Notes: generated by a model from the letters alone, not told the origin. Shown: positions 9,940-24,781, numbered from the stretch's first letter. The stretch: 64,000 nucleotides of DNA from an uncultured Stenotrophomonas sp. (GCF_945952405.1 NZ_CAMFIA010000020.1:16909-80908), one strand, 5' to 3'. A program made the numbers and translations.

Positions 9940-10719
9940 ATGAGCCGCCTGTTGCGCCGCCTGATCTCGCCGACCCCGCCCGCCACCGTGCAGCGCGACA
10001 CCGTTCGCCTGCGCCTGGAAGATGCCGAGATCGAGGTGCTGCGCGTACGTGATCCGCGTGCGCGCCGGATCAAGCTGAGCGTGGACGAGCGCGGTGCGCG
10101 CCTGACCCTGCCGCCGCGCGCCAGCCTGGTGATGGGCGAACGGTTCCTCGAACAGCATCGTGACTGGCTGGCACTGCAGCTGCGCCAGTACCAGGGCCAG
10201 GGCCTGCCGGCCCCGCTGCAGCCGGGCGTGGACGGAGAGCTGCCGCTGCGCGGCGAACTGCTGCCGCTGCGCTGGCAGGAGGGCCGCTACGCGCGCCTGC
10301 AGATCGATGAGCACGGCGCCTGCGTGCAATGGCCGGCCCGCGGCGGCGATGCCACCCTGCGGCGGTTGCTGCGCGAGTTCTACGAAGCCCAGACCCGTGC
10401 CGACGTCGGGCGCTGGTTGCCGAAATACCTGCCCAGCCTGCCGCGCGCACCCAGCCGCCTGCGGTTGAAGGTGATGTCGTCGCAGTGGGGCTCGCTGGCT
10501 CCGGACGGCAGCATGGCGCTGGACCTGGCGCTGGTGCTGGGGCGCTCGGAAGCATTCGAGTACGTGCTGGTGCACGAACTCTGCCACCTGATCCAGCCCA
10601 ACCATTCAGCGGCGTTCTGGAGCGAGGTGGAACAGCGTTTCCCCGCCTGGCGTGAGCAGCGCGATTATTTCCAGCTCGAAGGGCGGCGCCTGAAGGCGAT
10701 GCTGCGGCAACTGCTGTAG
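9940..10719 (+). CDS. YgjP-like zinc metallohydrolase (DUF45)
   Basis: This 259-residue protein carries HELCHLIQPNHSAAFW, the HExxH-type zinc site with a second downstream His that marks the DUF45/YgjP metallopeptidase-like family. The preceding SQWGSLAPDG corresponds to the family's WGS motif. The substrate is unknown. The ATG at 9940 starts MSRLLRRLISPTPPA; the frame is open from 9892 but without a better start. The TAG stop lies inside a perfect 16-bp palindrome (10707-10740), so the last four codons form half of the stem. Confidence 0.85.
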   Translation: MSRLLRRLISPTPPATVQRDTVRLRLEDAEIEVLRVRDPRARRIKLSVDERGARLTLPPRASLVMGERFLEQHRDWLALQLRQYQGQGLPAPLQPGVDGELPLRGELLPLRWQEGRYARLQIDEHGACVQWPARGGDATLRRLLREFYEAQTRADVGRWLPKYLPSLPRAPSRLRLKVMSSQWGSLAPDGSMALDLALVLGRSEAFEYVLVHELCHLIQPNHSAAFWSEVEQRFPAWREQRDYFQLEGRRLKAMLRQLL

Positions 10720-10740
10720 CGCTGGCGCTACAGCAGTTGC
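10707..10740. repeat. Perfect 16-bp palindrome containing a stop codon
   Basis: GCAACTGCTGTAGCGC (10707-10722) is followed by TG and its exact reverse complement (10725-10740). The stop TAG of the metallohydrolase gene (10717-10719) belongs to a GTAG at 10716-10719. A short T-run at 10748-10752 follows at some distance. Confidence 0.8.
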
Positions 10741-10775
10741 CCACGCATTTTTCCTCTACCCCCGCCTTCGGCGCG

Positions 10776-10799
10776 CCCCTTCAACAGAAGGGGCTTTCC
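10776..10799 (+). terminator. Hairpin with weak T-tract
   Basis: CCCCTTC (10776-10782) pairs with GAAGGGG (10787-10793) around AACA and is followed by CTTTCC. It may terminate the metallohydrolase transcript; being symmetrical, it could also serve the opposing methylglyoxal synthase-like gene. The T-tract is poor. Confidence 0.4.
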
Positions 10800-10940
10800 T
10801 CCAGAGAGTGGGTCGAGCAGTCCAGCAGGCAAGACCCTGCGCAGCGGATGAACATTCCCCGCCCCGGCAGCGCGACCCGCTCCTGCTCTTCTTTCTTTGT
10901 TCCGTGGGAGTAGACCGGAATCGGCCGTTGGCCGAAACCC

Positions 10941-11807
10941 TCACCCCGCGCGCAACGCCGCCGCCGTGGCCCAGCGGGCGGCCACCCGCGGTGCGGTGAT
11001 GCACACCGCCTGGTCGGTCACCGTGGTCACTGCGCGTTCCAGCAGCTGGATATCCGCCTCATGCTGGCGCGCCACATGCGGGTCCTCGAAGAAGATCGCG
11101 CGCTGGCAGCGGCCTTCCAGCACCCGGTCGGCGATCTGCGCGTCGCCGCCCATCGGGCCGCTCTGGTAGCGCGTCACCCACGGCGTATCGCTGGGCCAGC
11201 CCCGGCTCCAGGCCAGTTCATTCAGGCGCTGGCCGGTGGTGCCGGTCGCTACACGCTCACCGAACCGGGCCAGCACATCGAAGTGCTCGTCGGCGAAGGC
11301 CAGCATCGCCGGCTTCATCGCATCGTGCGCGATCAGCGCCAGTGTCTGCCCTTCGAAGGCGTGCAGGTCATCGGCGCCGGCATCGGCGGCCAGGCCGGCA
11401 TGGAGGCGCTCCACCTCGATCCAGTCGCGTGCGGTCGCCACCGTCGAAATGAAGGGCTTGCCGTGGATCACGCATTGCCGCTTCAGCGCGGTTGCCTCGG
11501 GAAAGACCGAGGACGGATCGACCGGGTCGATCAGGTAGATCGCACCATCCAGTGTCCGCTCCGGGCCCATGCCGACCACCTCGGCGACCAGCTTCATCAG
11601 GCCACCCTCGCGCCCATAGGGATAGCGGTGCAGGCCGTCGTATCCAGCCAGGAAGCCCTGTCGCTCGATCGCGTCATGGGTGCGGCCAACGGCGTGCAGC
11701 GACACGCCCAGTTCGCGCAGGCCGGCTTCGCTGGCACGCAGCCAGCGGAACAGGGCGGCGCGCGCGTCGTGGTGGTGGAGACGGTTGGCAGCCAGGCCGA
11801 TGCGCAT
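10941..11807 (-). CDS. Tandem methylglyoxal synthase-like protein
   Basis: Methylglyoxal synthase converts dihydroxyacetone phosphate to methylglyoxal. This 288-residue protein is nearly twice the 152 residues of E. coli MgsA. Its C-terminal half (about 153-288) is a full synthase: LALIAHDAMK (His161, matching His19), TGTTGQ, SGPMGGDAQ (Asp222, matching Asp71) and FFEDPHVARQHEAD (His249 and Asp252, matching His98 and Asp101). The N-terminal half (about 1-135) aligns with the same fold through YLIDPVDPSS and FISTVATARDWI but lacks the equivalent catalytic residues. It is a fusion of one pseudo-domain and one apparently active domain, with no operon partner. Confidence 0.85.
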   Translation of the reverse strand: MRIGLAANRLHHHDARAALFRWLRASEAGLRELGVSLHAVGRTHDAIERQGFLAGYDGLHRYPYGREGGLMKLVAEVVGMGPERTLDGAIYLIDPVDPSSVFPEATALKRQCVIHGKPFISTVATARDWIEVERLHAGLAADAGADDLHAFEGQTLALIAHDAMKPAMLAFADEHFDVLARFGERVATGTTGQRLNELAWSRGWPSDTPWVTRYQSGPMGGDAQIADRVLEGRCQRAIFFEDPHVARQHEADIQLLERAVTTVTDQAVCITAPRVAARWATAAALRAG

Positions 11808-11962
11808 CGAGATGCTCCGCAGGTACGGGTGAAGGCGGCAGTGTATGTCGCTATCCGCTTTCCTGGGCGGCTTTTACAACGTTCTTGATTGCCGCCTGCC
11901 TGCACGTCGTTAGCGTGACAGGCAGCGGTAGCGCTGCGCGGCCGTCTACTTCCGTCCGCCAG

Positions 11963-13972
11963 ATGAGGATGCCCATCGTGAACGTTGCTGGCCTGCGTGC
12001 CGCTGCTGTGGTCATGGCCTGCCTGCTGTCGCCGCTGGCCGCAGCCAGCGCGGTGTGTGAAACGCCACTGCGCATCGCCTGGCGCAACGACCCGGCATCG
12101 TCCTCCTCCAGCGAACAGGCCGAGCACGGCGGGCCCAACGCGGGGTATCTGGCGCTGCTGCGCGAACGCTGGCCACTGCTGCCACGGCCGCTGCCGGGTG
12201 CGGCCATGGCCGACGGCGCGGTGCCGCCCGATACCCAGGCACTGCTGGGCTGGCCGCGGTCGCAGGTGCCGGCGGGCTGGGTGAGCAGCCCGCCCTACCT
12301 GCAGCTGCCGAAGGTGATAGTCCGGCGCCGTGATGCAGCGCCACTGCTGGGCGTGGAGGGGCTGGGTGCGGGCCGCGTGGCCAGCCCCGATCCGCTGTCG
12401 TTGACCGCGCTGCTGGCCGAGCAGGCGCCGGCCGCGAGGGTGCTGCCACCCGCTGCGATCGAGGATGCATTGGCGTTGCTGGGGTCTGGAAGGGCTGACG
12501 CCGTGGTCGCCACTCTCGGCGAGGTCGAGGCTGCGCTGCGCCGCTACTACGGCGAGCCGCTGGTGATCGCTGCGCCGGCGGGCATCGACGATGCGCCGGT
12601 GCTGGCCACCGTTCCCGCCTGCGCCGGGGCCATCGCCGCGTTCGAACAGGCCATGTCGCAGCTTCCCGAGGGCCGGCGCGAAGCGCTCCGCGCGGCCTGG
12701 TTGCCGCCGCAACCGCGGCGCCCGCCGCCGCCGACCCTCTGGCGCTGGCTGCCGCCGATGCTGATTCCGCTGGCGCTTGCGCTGGTGTACGCCTTCGGTG
12801 CCCGGCGCGTGCAGCGCGAAAGCGAGCGTCGGCAGATGGCCGCACAGCGCCTGTACGAGGTCACCGCGAACCTGCCTGCGGTGGTCTACCAGGTACGTCG
12901 TTCCGCGAGCGGGCACTACCGCTTCCTGCAGATCGTCGGGGACGTGCAGGCGTTGTTCGGCATCAGCAGGGAAACCGCCCTGATCGACCATCGGCACCTG
13001 CTGGGTGCGGTCCATCCTGATGATCGTCTTCGCTTGATGGACGCTGTCGATGCGGCCGCACGGGCAGGTGGCCCGATCGATGCCAGCTTCCGTACGCGCG
13101 CCCGGCACGGCTGGCGCTGGGTGCGCTCGCAGGGGTATCCGCAGCCCTGCGAAGGCGGCGACATGCAGTGGAGTGGCTACTGGATCGACATCAGCGAGAT
13201 GCAGTCACGTACCGATGCGCTGGCCGAGGCACGTCGTGCGGCCGAGCGGGCGGCGCTGGAAAAGAGCGGCTTCCTGACCGCGATGAGCGGGCAGATCTCG
13301 ATGCCGATGGAGACCCTGCTGGGCGGGCTGGAACGGTTGGCGCGCAGTGATCTGGGCGCGCGGCAGGAGGGGGCGCTGGAGGCTGTCGACGATGCTGCGC
13401 AGATGTTGCGCCAGATCCTCGACGTTGTGCTGGCCGGCCCGCACCCGCAGCAGGCACCGTTGCAGCTGCAGCCAATCGACCTGCCGGCACTGCTGCGGGC
13501 GGCACAGCAGTTGCTGCTGCCGGCGGCGACCCGCCACGAGCTGCATCTGCGGGTCGAGCTCGATCCACGGGTGCAGGCGGGATCGCTTGCCGATGGCCTG
13601 CGCCTGCGCCAGATCCTGTTCAACCTGATCGGCAACGCGCTCAAGTTCACCCGGCGTGGTGGCGTGGATCTGCAGTTGCAGGTGCTGCAGCAATACCCGC
13701 ATGGCCAGCGCCTGCGCCTGCAGGTGAGCGACAGTGGCGTTGGCATCTGCCCGGAACGGCAACAGGCGGTGTTTGCCGCGTACACCCAGGCCGACGCGTC
13801 CACCTCGCGCCGCTTCGGTGGCAGCGGGCTGGGCCTGACGATCTGCCGCGAACTGGCCGCATCGATGGGCGCAGAGCTGTGCCTGCGCAGCACGCTCGGC
13901 GAGGGCACCACGGTGTGGCTGGACCTGGACCTGAACGCCTGCGACCCGCCCGCAGAGGCACCGCCGCGCTAG
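11963..13972 (+). CDS. BvgS/EvgS-like sensor kinase lacking the phospho-acceptor His
   Basis: This 669-residue membrane sensor has a signal sequence, a periplasmic solute-binding-like domain (about 30-255) and a transmembrane segment near 260-280 (PPMLIPLALALVYAFGA). A PAS domain (about 295-420), a dimerisation region and an intact HATPase domain follow (NLIGNALKFT, DSGVGI, GGSGLGLTI). In the H-box, where MSHEIRTPM is usual, the protein reads MSGQISMPM: residue 443 is Gly (codon 13289-13291), not His. No receiver or HPt domain follows. It may signal by ATP-dependent conformational change or through a partner. ATG at 11963 or 11969 could be the start. Confidence 0.85.
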   Translation: MRMPIVNVAGLRAAAVVMACLLSPLAAASAVCETPLRIAWRNDPASSSSSEQAEHGGPNAGYLALLRERWPLLPRPLPGAAMADGAVPPDTQALLGWPRSQVPAGWVSSPPYLQLPKVIVRRRDAAPLLGVEGLGAGRVASPDPLSLTALLAEQAPAARVLPPAAIEDALALLGSGRADAVVATLGEVEAALRRYYGEPLVIAAPAGIDDAPVLATVPACAGAIAAFEQAMSQLPEGRREALRAAWLPPQPRRPPPPTLWRWLPPMLIPLALALVYAFGARRVQRESERRQMAAQRLYEVTANLPAVVYQVRRSASGHYRFLQIVGDVQALFGISRETALIDHRHLLGAVHPDDRLRLMDAVDAAARAGGPIDASFRTRARHGWRWVRSQGYPQPCEGGDMQWSGYWIDISEMQSRTDALAEARRAAERAALEKSGFLTAMSGQISMPMETLLGGLERLARSDLGARQEGALEAVDDAAQMLRQILDVVLAGPHPQQAPLQLQPIDLPALLRAAQQLLLPAATRHELHLRVELDPRVQAGSLADGLRLRQILFNLIGNALKFTRRGGVDLQLQVLQQYPHGQRLRLQVSDSGVGICPERQQAVFAAYTQADASTSRRFGGSGLGLTICRELAASMGAELCLRSTLGEGTTVWLDLDLNACDPPAEAPPR

Positions 13973-13996
13973 GCCGTGCCCGCGCTGGCGCAGGAT

Positions 13997-19989
<5,993 letters not shown>

Positions 19990-20347
19990 CTCTACCTCGA
20001 TGCGTATAGGGTTGGCGGCGACACTCGTCCCCGCTCTGTAGAGCACGACCTGTACGTCATGGTGGAGTGTGCCGCGCATGCTGCGGCCTTTCGGGAAGCC
20101 GCCTGGCGCACGCCCATACGGCGTTGCTCACCTTGCGCAGGCACTCGCCTGCGCGGCGGCGCGCGCCTTGTCTGGCCGCACGCCAAGTGTCTTCACACTC
20201 ACCCTGACGCACACGCCGTGCTCTTCCTGGAGCGCATCGTGAGGCACCGGATGCCTCGACTAGATCACAGGTTGCTGCAGCGCCGCAATACACGGTTGCA
20301 GGTGCAACAGAAAGCGCCGGCACGCGTGTGCCGGCGCGGGTTCGGGC
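19990..20347. other. Gene-free leader region upstream of gltB
   Basis: About 360 bases separate gltB from the next minus-strand gene. It contains the terminator of that gene (20311-20337), a hairpin GAGGCACCGGATGCCTC (20239-20255) and a stronger hairpin GCGCAGGC/GCCTGCGC (20135-20154). These two lie in what would be the gltB leader. No ORF of known family was recognised; the gltB promoter must lie here but no clear -35/-10 pair stands out. Confidence 0.5.
20311..20337 (-). terminator. Rho-independent terminator after an inhibitor gene
   Basis: On the minus strand, GCGCCGGCAC, loop ACGC and GTGCCGGCGC form a perfect 10-bp stem, followed by TTTCTGTT. It lies ten bases after the stop of the gene at 20348-20740 and should insulate it from gltB. 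Confidence 0.8.
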
Positions 20348-20740
20348 TCAGCCGCAGCGCGCGCCGCTGACCAGGCCCTTGTCGTCCACTTCGATGTTCA
20401 GGCGGTCGCCCAGAAACTCCATCGTGGCCACGTCATTGGGCTTGAGCACGCGCACCTGGTGGGCGCCGGCATCTTCCTGCGCCTGCTTGCCAAGCGCATC
20501 GGTGTACGTCTGGCCGACCAGGCTCTGCACCTGGCTGGCGTCGCAGTTGCCGGCCGGCGGTGCCTCGGTCGCCTTGCCGGCGTCGTCGGCCGGCGCCTTG
20601 GCGGCTTCGGCGGCCTGCTGTGCATGGGCGGTGGCCGAATCCTGTTCATCCAGCGCCGGTGCCTGGCAGGCGGTCAGGGCCAGCACGGCCGGCAGCAACA
20701 GGGCGGAGAGCGAACGGGCGCGAATCGGAAACGACATCAT
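20348..20740 (-). CDS. I78-family peptidase inhibitor lipoprotein (copy 1)
   Basis: This 130-residue protein has a signal peptide with the lipobox ALTAC, an Ala/Pro linker (about 26-64), then a compact domain. The domain starts CDASQVQSLVGQTY, continues with HQVRVLKPNDVATMEF and ends in GDRLNIEVD and GARCG. The two framing cysteines, the RxxxPG-like turn and the terminal RLN...CG pattern match the potato-inhibitor-like I78 family, which inhibits serine proteases. Two related genes lie at 21883 and 27282. ATG codons at 20740 and 20737 are both possible starts. Confidence 0.8.
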   Translation of the reverse strand: MMSFPIRARSLSALLLPAVLALTACQAPALDEQDSATAHAQQAAEAAKAPADDAGKATEAPPAGNCDASQVQSLVGQTYTDALGKQAQEDAGAHQVRVLKPNDVATMEFLGDRLNIEVDDKGLVSGARCG

Positions 20741-20849
20741 GACTCCGGAAGGGGCTGTGAAGACCCGAGCATAGCGGCGAACCGGCCCTCACGTGTTTGT
20801 CTTGTGTTATCGACAGGATCGCGGCATCGCGACCGCGACACTGTCGGGC

Positions 20850-21905
20850 ATGCCTACGCCTTCCACCCCCGAACGCCAGGCGGCACGCGCTGCCGGCCTG
20901 CGCTATGTCGATGACACCCAGCCCGGCATCAGCCGCCGCCGCGCCGGCAAGGGTTTCAGCTATCGCGATGCGGACGGCCACGCGGTCCGTGATGCCACCA
21001 CCCTGCAGCGTATCCGCGCGCTGGCCATTCCACCGGCGTACACCGCGGTGTGGATCTGCGCCCATGCCAGCGGCCACCTGCAGGCCACCGGCCGCGACGC
21101 CCGTGGCCGCAAGCAGTACCGCTACCACGCCGACTGGGCGAAGGAGCGCGACGCCGGCAAGTTCGACCGCATCATCGCCTTCGGCGAGGCCTTGCCCACG
21201 CTGCGGCGGCGGTTGTCGCGCGATCTCAAGCGGCCGGGCTTCCCGCGGGAAAAGGTGCTGGCGATGGTGGTCGCGCTGCTGGCCGATACCCTGGTGCGGG
21301 TCGGCAACGAGACCTATGCGCAGCAGAACCGCTCGTTCGGACTGACCACACTGCGCAACCGCCATCTGGAACTGCTGCGCGGTGGTCGGGTGCGCATGCG
21401 CTTCCGCGGCAAGTCCGGGCAGCTGCAGGAGGTGACCGTGGGTGACCGCCGGCTGGGACTGCTGGTGCGCCGCCTGCAGCAGCTGCCGGGACAGGCGCTG
21501 TTCCAGTACCGCGATGACGACGGAGCGCTGCAGCCGGTGGATTCGGGCGCGGTGAACGATTACCTGCGCGAGGTGATGGGCGAGGATTTCACCGCCAAGG
21601 ACTTCCGCACCTGGGGCGGCACCGTAGCGGCAGTGCAGGCCTTCGCCACCACCGCGCTGCCCGAACCGGCCAGCCAGCGCGCCCTGGCGCAGGCGCAGCG
21701 TGCCGTGGTCTGCGAGGTGGCGGCATTGCTGGGCAATACCCCGGCGGTGTGCCGCAAGGCCTACATCGACCCCTGCGTGTTCGCCGGCTGGGAGCGCGGC
21801 GAACTGGCCAGGCTGGCCGGCCTGCGCGGGCCGCGCCAGTGGGAACAGGCGAGCCTGCGCGTGCTGCGCAGGGCGCGCCGGCTCAGCCGCAGTAGATCGC
21901 GATGA
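20850..21905 (+). CDS. DNA topoisomerase IB
   Basis: This 351-residue enzyme belongs to the poxvirus-like type IB topoisomerases, which relax supercoils through a 3'-phosphotyrosyl intermediate. The N-terminal domain reads RRRAGKGFSYRD and RIRALAIPPAYTAVWICA. The catalytic core includes LLADTLVRVGNETYAQQN, FRGKSG and a C-terminal CRKAYIDPCVF with the likely nucleophile Tyr. The ATG at 20850 gives MPTPSTPERQ. The 3' end overlaps the convergent gene at 21883 by 23 bases. Confidence 0.92.
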   Translation: MPTPSTPERQAARAAGLRYVDDTQPGISRRRAGKGFSYRDADGHAVRDATTLQRIRALAIPPAYTAVWICAHASGHLQATGRDARGRKQYRYHADWAKERDAGKFDRIIAFGEALPTLRRRLSRDLKRPGFPREKVLAMVVALLADTLVRVGNETYAQQNRSFGLTTLRNRHLELLRGGRVRMRFRGKSGQLQEVTVGDRRLGLLVRRLQQLPGQALFQYRDDDGALQPVDSGAVNDYLREVMGEDFTAKDFRTWGGTVAAVQAFATTALPEPASQRALAQAQRAVVCEVAALLGNTPAVCRKAYIDPCVFAGWERGELARLAGLRGPRQWEQASLRVLRRARRLSRSRSR

Positions 21906-22191
21906 TGTTGTTGGTGCGGCCCTTCTCGATGGTCAGGCGGTCACCGCCCTCGCTGGCCGGGGGCACCCGCGGACCATCGTGGCGCAGCACCCGCACGTGC
22001 AGGCTGTCGCTGTCCACGCGTGCCCGTGCCACGGTGGCCTCCGAGGCGGCCAGGCCCAGCGCGCCCCGCACCATGTCGCTGTGGCACTGGCCGGAAATCA
22101 CGCCGTCGATCGGCTGCACCTGGGCCATCGGCGTGCTGCTGCAGGCGGCGAGGGCAACGCTGAGCGCGGCGGCGGCAAGGGCATGTTTCAT
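21883..22191 (-). CDS. Small lipoprotein, divergent I78-like (copy 2)
   Basis: This 102-residue protein has a signal peptide with lipobox ALAAC, then CHSDMVRGALGLAAS, SLHVRVLRHDGPRV and DRLTIEKGRTNNIIAIYCG. The spacing of the first Cys, the VRVL strand and the final DRLxI...CG matches I78 inhibitors, but the segment before DRLTIE differs from the usual PG...TMD pattern, so the assignment is tentative. The ATG at 22191 is chosen for the signal peptide. Its end overlaps the topoisomerase gene by 23 bases. Confidence 0.65.
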   Translation of the reverse strand: MKHALAAAALSVALAACSSTPMAQVQPIDGVISGQCHSDMVRGALGLAASEATVARARVDSDSLHVRVLRHDGPRVPPASEGGDRLTIEKGRTNNIIAIYCG

Positions 22192-22336
22192 GAAGGCAAT
22201 CCTCGTGTGGTTGCGTGCAGGGTGCGGTGCTGCGCGTGGTGGCGGAATGAATGCCGTGCACGTCGTGGACACGAAGCGCTCACCGCAGCCGACGGCTCGC
22301 CTGGAGACACTGCACGAGCGGCGCATGCCGCCCCCG

Positions 22337-22359
22337 GTAGTGCCGGCCGCTGGCCGGCA
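22337..22359 (+). repeat. SMAG-type GTAG palindrome
   Basis: GTAG followed by TGCCGGCC, GCT and GGCCGGCA, the typical S. maltophilia GTAG repeat, 28 bases before the SDR start. It falls in the leader between divergent genes. Confidence 0.85.
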
Positions 22360-22386
22360 GCCCCTTTGCCTCCCGAGGAGACCTGC

Positions 22387-23493
22387 ATGGCCACCACCAG
22401 GAAGACCCCCGCCCGCCGCAAAGCCTCACCCAAGGTGCGGAAGGGCAGCACCGCGACCCAGGCGGCTGCCGACCCCGCTCGCCCACGGGTGGTGAAGACC
22501 GCAACCCGCAAGGCGGCAGCCGGCGATCCCCGTGCGGCCCGCGTCGCGGCCCGGCAGCGGCGCCTGCAGGACCAGGAAAAGGCCAAGGATGCCCGGGTAG
22601 CGAAGAAGACCACGAAGAAGCCGGCGACCCAGGCGGGTGTGCGGCGGCAGCCGGAGGCGATGCCGGCCCAGCAGCTGGCCAAGCCCGGTCATGAGCATGA
22701 GTTGGAACTCGCGCCTCGCTTCCTCGCCCCCGACTACGTCGGCAGCGGCAAGCTGCAGGGCCTGCGCGCGATCATCACCGGCGGCGATTCCGGCATCGGG
22801 CGCGCGGTGGCGGTGCTGTTCGCACGCGAAGGCGCCGACGTGGCGGTACTGCACCTGGACGAGGCCGAGGACGCCGACATCACCCGCCAGCACGTGGAGC
22901 GGGAAGGTGGCCGCTGCCTGGTGATCGCGGGTGACGTGCGCGATCCGCGCTTCTGCAACCGGGCGGTAAAGCAGGTGGCCAAAGCCTTTGGTGGTATCGA
23001 CATCCTGGTCAACAACGCCGCGTTCCAGCTGCACTGCGAGCGCCTGGAAGACCTGGAAGACGCACACCTGCAGGAGACGTTGCAGACCAATATCGGCGGC
23101 TACATCCAGATGGCGCGCGCGGTACTGCCCTATCTGGGCGAGGGTGCCAGCATCATCAACACGGGGTCGGAAACGGGCCTGTTCGGCAGCAAGGCGCTGG
23201 TCGACTATTCGGCGACCAAGGGCGCGATCCATGCGTTCACCAAGGCATTGGCCAGCCAGCTGCTGCCGCGTGGGATCCGGGTCAACTGCGTGGCGCCCGG
23301 ACCGGTGTGGACGCCGTTGAACCCGGCCGACAAGCGGGCGGAGGATGTCGCCGAATTCGGCAAGGACAGCGACATGGGCCGGCCTGCGCAGCCGGAGGAA
23401 CTGTCTCCGGCCTATGTGTTCCTGGCCGCGCCGGCCTGCGCCAGCTACATCAGCGGGGTGATCCTGCCGGTGATGGGGGGGCCGCGGGGCTGA
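22387..23493 (+). CDS. SDR oxidoreductase with histone-like basic N-terminal tail
   Basis: This 368-residue protein has two parts. Residues 1-87 are Ala/Lys/Arg/Thr-rich (27 Lys or Arg), resembling histone H1-like or KP-rich tails. Residues 100-368 form a short-chain dehydrogenase: TGGDSGIGRA for NAD(P), LVNNAAF, the catalytic Ser in NTGSETG and YSATK with the Tyr/Lys pair, closest to YghA/YhdF-type SDRs. The start follows GAGGAG at a normal distance, so the tail is genuine by sequence. The tail could bind nucleic acid or polyanion. The substrate is unknown. Confidence 0.85.
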   Translation: MATTRKTPARRKASPKVRKGSTATQAAADPARPRVVKTATRKAAAGDPRAARVAARQRRLQDQEKAKDARVAKKTTKKPATQAGVRRQPEAMPAQQLAKPGHEHELELAPRFLAPDYVGSGKLQGLRAIITGGDSGIGRAVAVLFAREGADVAVLHLDEAEDADITRQHVEREGGRCLVIAGDVRDPRFCNRAVKQVAKAFGGIDILVNNAAFQLHCERLEDLEDAHLQETLQTNIGGYIQMARAVLPYLGEGASIINTGSETGLFGSKALVDYSATKGAIHAFTKALASQLLPRGIRVNCVAPGPVWTPLNPADKRAEDVAEFGKDSDMGRPAQPEELSPAYVFLAAPACASYISGVILPVMGGPRG

Positions 23494-23539
23494 CGCACCG
23501 ATTCTGCCGGAAATGGCCGTCGGCGCGGCCGATGCTCCG

Positions 23540-23562
23540 GTAGTGCCGGCCGCTGGCCGGCA
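23540..23562 (+). repeat. SMAG-type GTAG palindrome between convergent genes
   Basis: GTAG then TGCCGGCC, GCT, GGCCGGCA. It lies between the SDR stop and the convergent hydrolase stop at 23566, so it may serve both 3' ends. Confidence 0.85.
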
Positions 23563-23565
23563 GCC

Positions 23566-24678
23566 TCAGGGCACGGTCACCGCAGGCGCATAAAGATCGG
23601 CAATGCGTGGAATGAACTGCTGCGGATTGGCACCGACAAGATTGGTCAGCACCACCACTGCCACGCCGCGTTCGGGATAGACCAGGAAGGCCGAGCGTGC
23701 GCCGCCGATTCCGGCAACCTGCAGATCGGGTGCTGCACGCAGCACCGGCCATCCGCCGGCCCACGGGCCGGCGCGGCCATCGGCCAGGCGTTCGGGCGTC
23801 CACATGCGTTGCCGTGCAGATGCCTGCAACAGCGGGCCATCCATCACCGCGAGCAGCCAGCGCGCCGTGTCATCCGCGGTGGTGAGGATGCCGCCACCGG
23901 CCCATAGCGAAGGCGGCATGTCGTAGAACCAGTGCGACAGGCGCGCCGGTGCATCAGCGGCGTCGGTGGCGCGCGGGGCCAGGCTGTACATCGTTGCCAT
24001 CTGCGGGATCAGGTCATAGCTGTCGCCGAAGGTGGTGCGCGCCATGCGCGCGCTGCTGAACTGGCTGGTGGCGAGGAAGCGCTCGTAGGGCATGCCGGAT
24101 TGCCTGGCGATGATCCGTGCCAGCAGCACGTAGTTGGTCTGGTTGTAGGCGAAGCGCTGCCCGGGGGCTGCTTCGACCGGCCGCGCGGTGACCGCCGCCC
24201 AGGCCTGCGCTTCGGACCCACCGCCGAGCAGTCCATTCGCATCGAGGATATCCGGCAGTCCCGAGGTGTGCGCCAGCAACTGGCGCACGCGCACCTGCCG
24301 CCATGCGGCCGGCAGATCATCCAGGTAACGCGAAGCCGGTGCATCCAGATCCAGCCGACCCTGCTGTGCCAGCTGCGCCACGGCCACGCCGGTGAACGCC
24401 TTGGTGGCCGAATTGAGCGGGAAGCGGGTGTCGCGCGAAGCGGGTACGCCGTTCTCGACATTGGCCAGCCCGTAGGCCTCGGACAGCACGATCTGCCCTT
24501 CCTTGACCACGGCGATCTGCAACCCCGGAATACGCTGCTCCAGCATGATCTGGCGGACCAGGCGGCGGGTCTGGTCGTTGGCCGGTTCCTGGCTGGCGGA
24601 TACCGCGGGCAAGGACAGGGCGGGGAGGGGCAGGGCGCTGATGAGCATGAGCACGACTCGAAGCGTTGGGCGGAACAT
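23566..24678 (-). CDS. Exported serine hydrolase of the class C beta-lactamase fold
   Basis: This 370-residue protein has a signal peptide (about 1-29) and the beta-lactamase/D-ala-carboxypeptidase fold. The SxxK motif is SATK (Ser90, Lys93), HTSG follows at about 137-140, and the second catalytic block is FAYNQTNY (Tyr178). The KTG/HTG position reads AGIGGARS, so the usual basic or His residue is absent. It could be an esterase or peptidase rather than a beta-lactamase. It is divergent from blaI across two BlaI-like operators, so it may be under BlaI control. Confidence 0.85.
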   Translation of the reverse strand: MFRPTLRVVLMLISALPLPALSLPAVSASQEPANDQTRRLVRQIMLEQRIPGLQIAVVKEGQIVLSEAYGLANVENGVPASRDTRFPLNSATKAFTGVAVAQLAQQGRLDLDAPASRYLDDLPAAWRQVRVRQLLAHTSGLPDILDANGLLGGGSEAQAWAAVTARPVEAAPGQRFAYNQTNYVLLARIIARQSGMPYERFLATSQFSSARMARTTFGDSYDLIPQMATMYSLAPRATDAADAPARLSHWFYDMPPSLWAGGGILTTADDTARWLLAVMDGPLLQASARQRMWTPERLADGRAGPWAGGWPVLRAAPDLQVAGIGGARSAFLVYPERGVAVVVLTNLVGANPQQFIPRIADLYAPAVTVP

Positions 24679-24781
24679 GCGGAATTCCGGCGGGGCGTCG
24701 AGGTTCGGATGCGATGGTGGGGAAAAAGGTTTAAGCAGCCCGGCCCCCTACCGTTCGTCGGCCCATGACTTTCGGGGGGTT

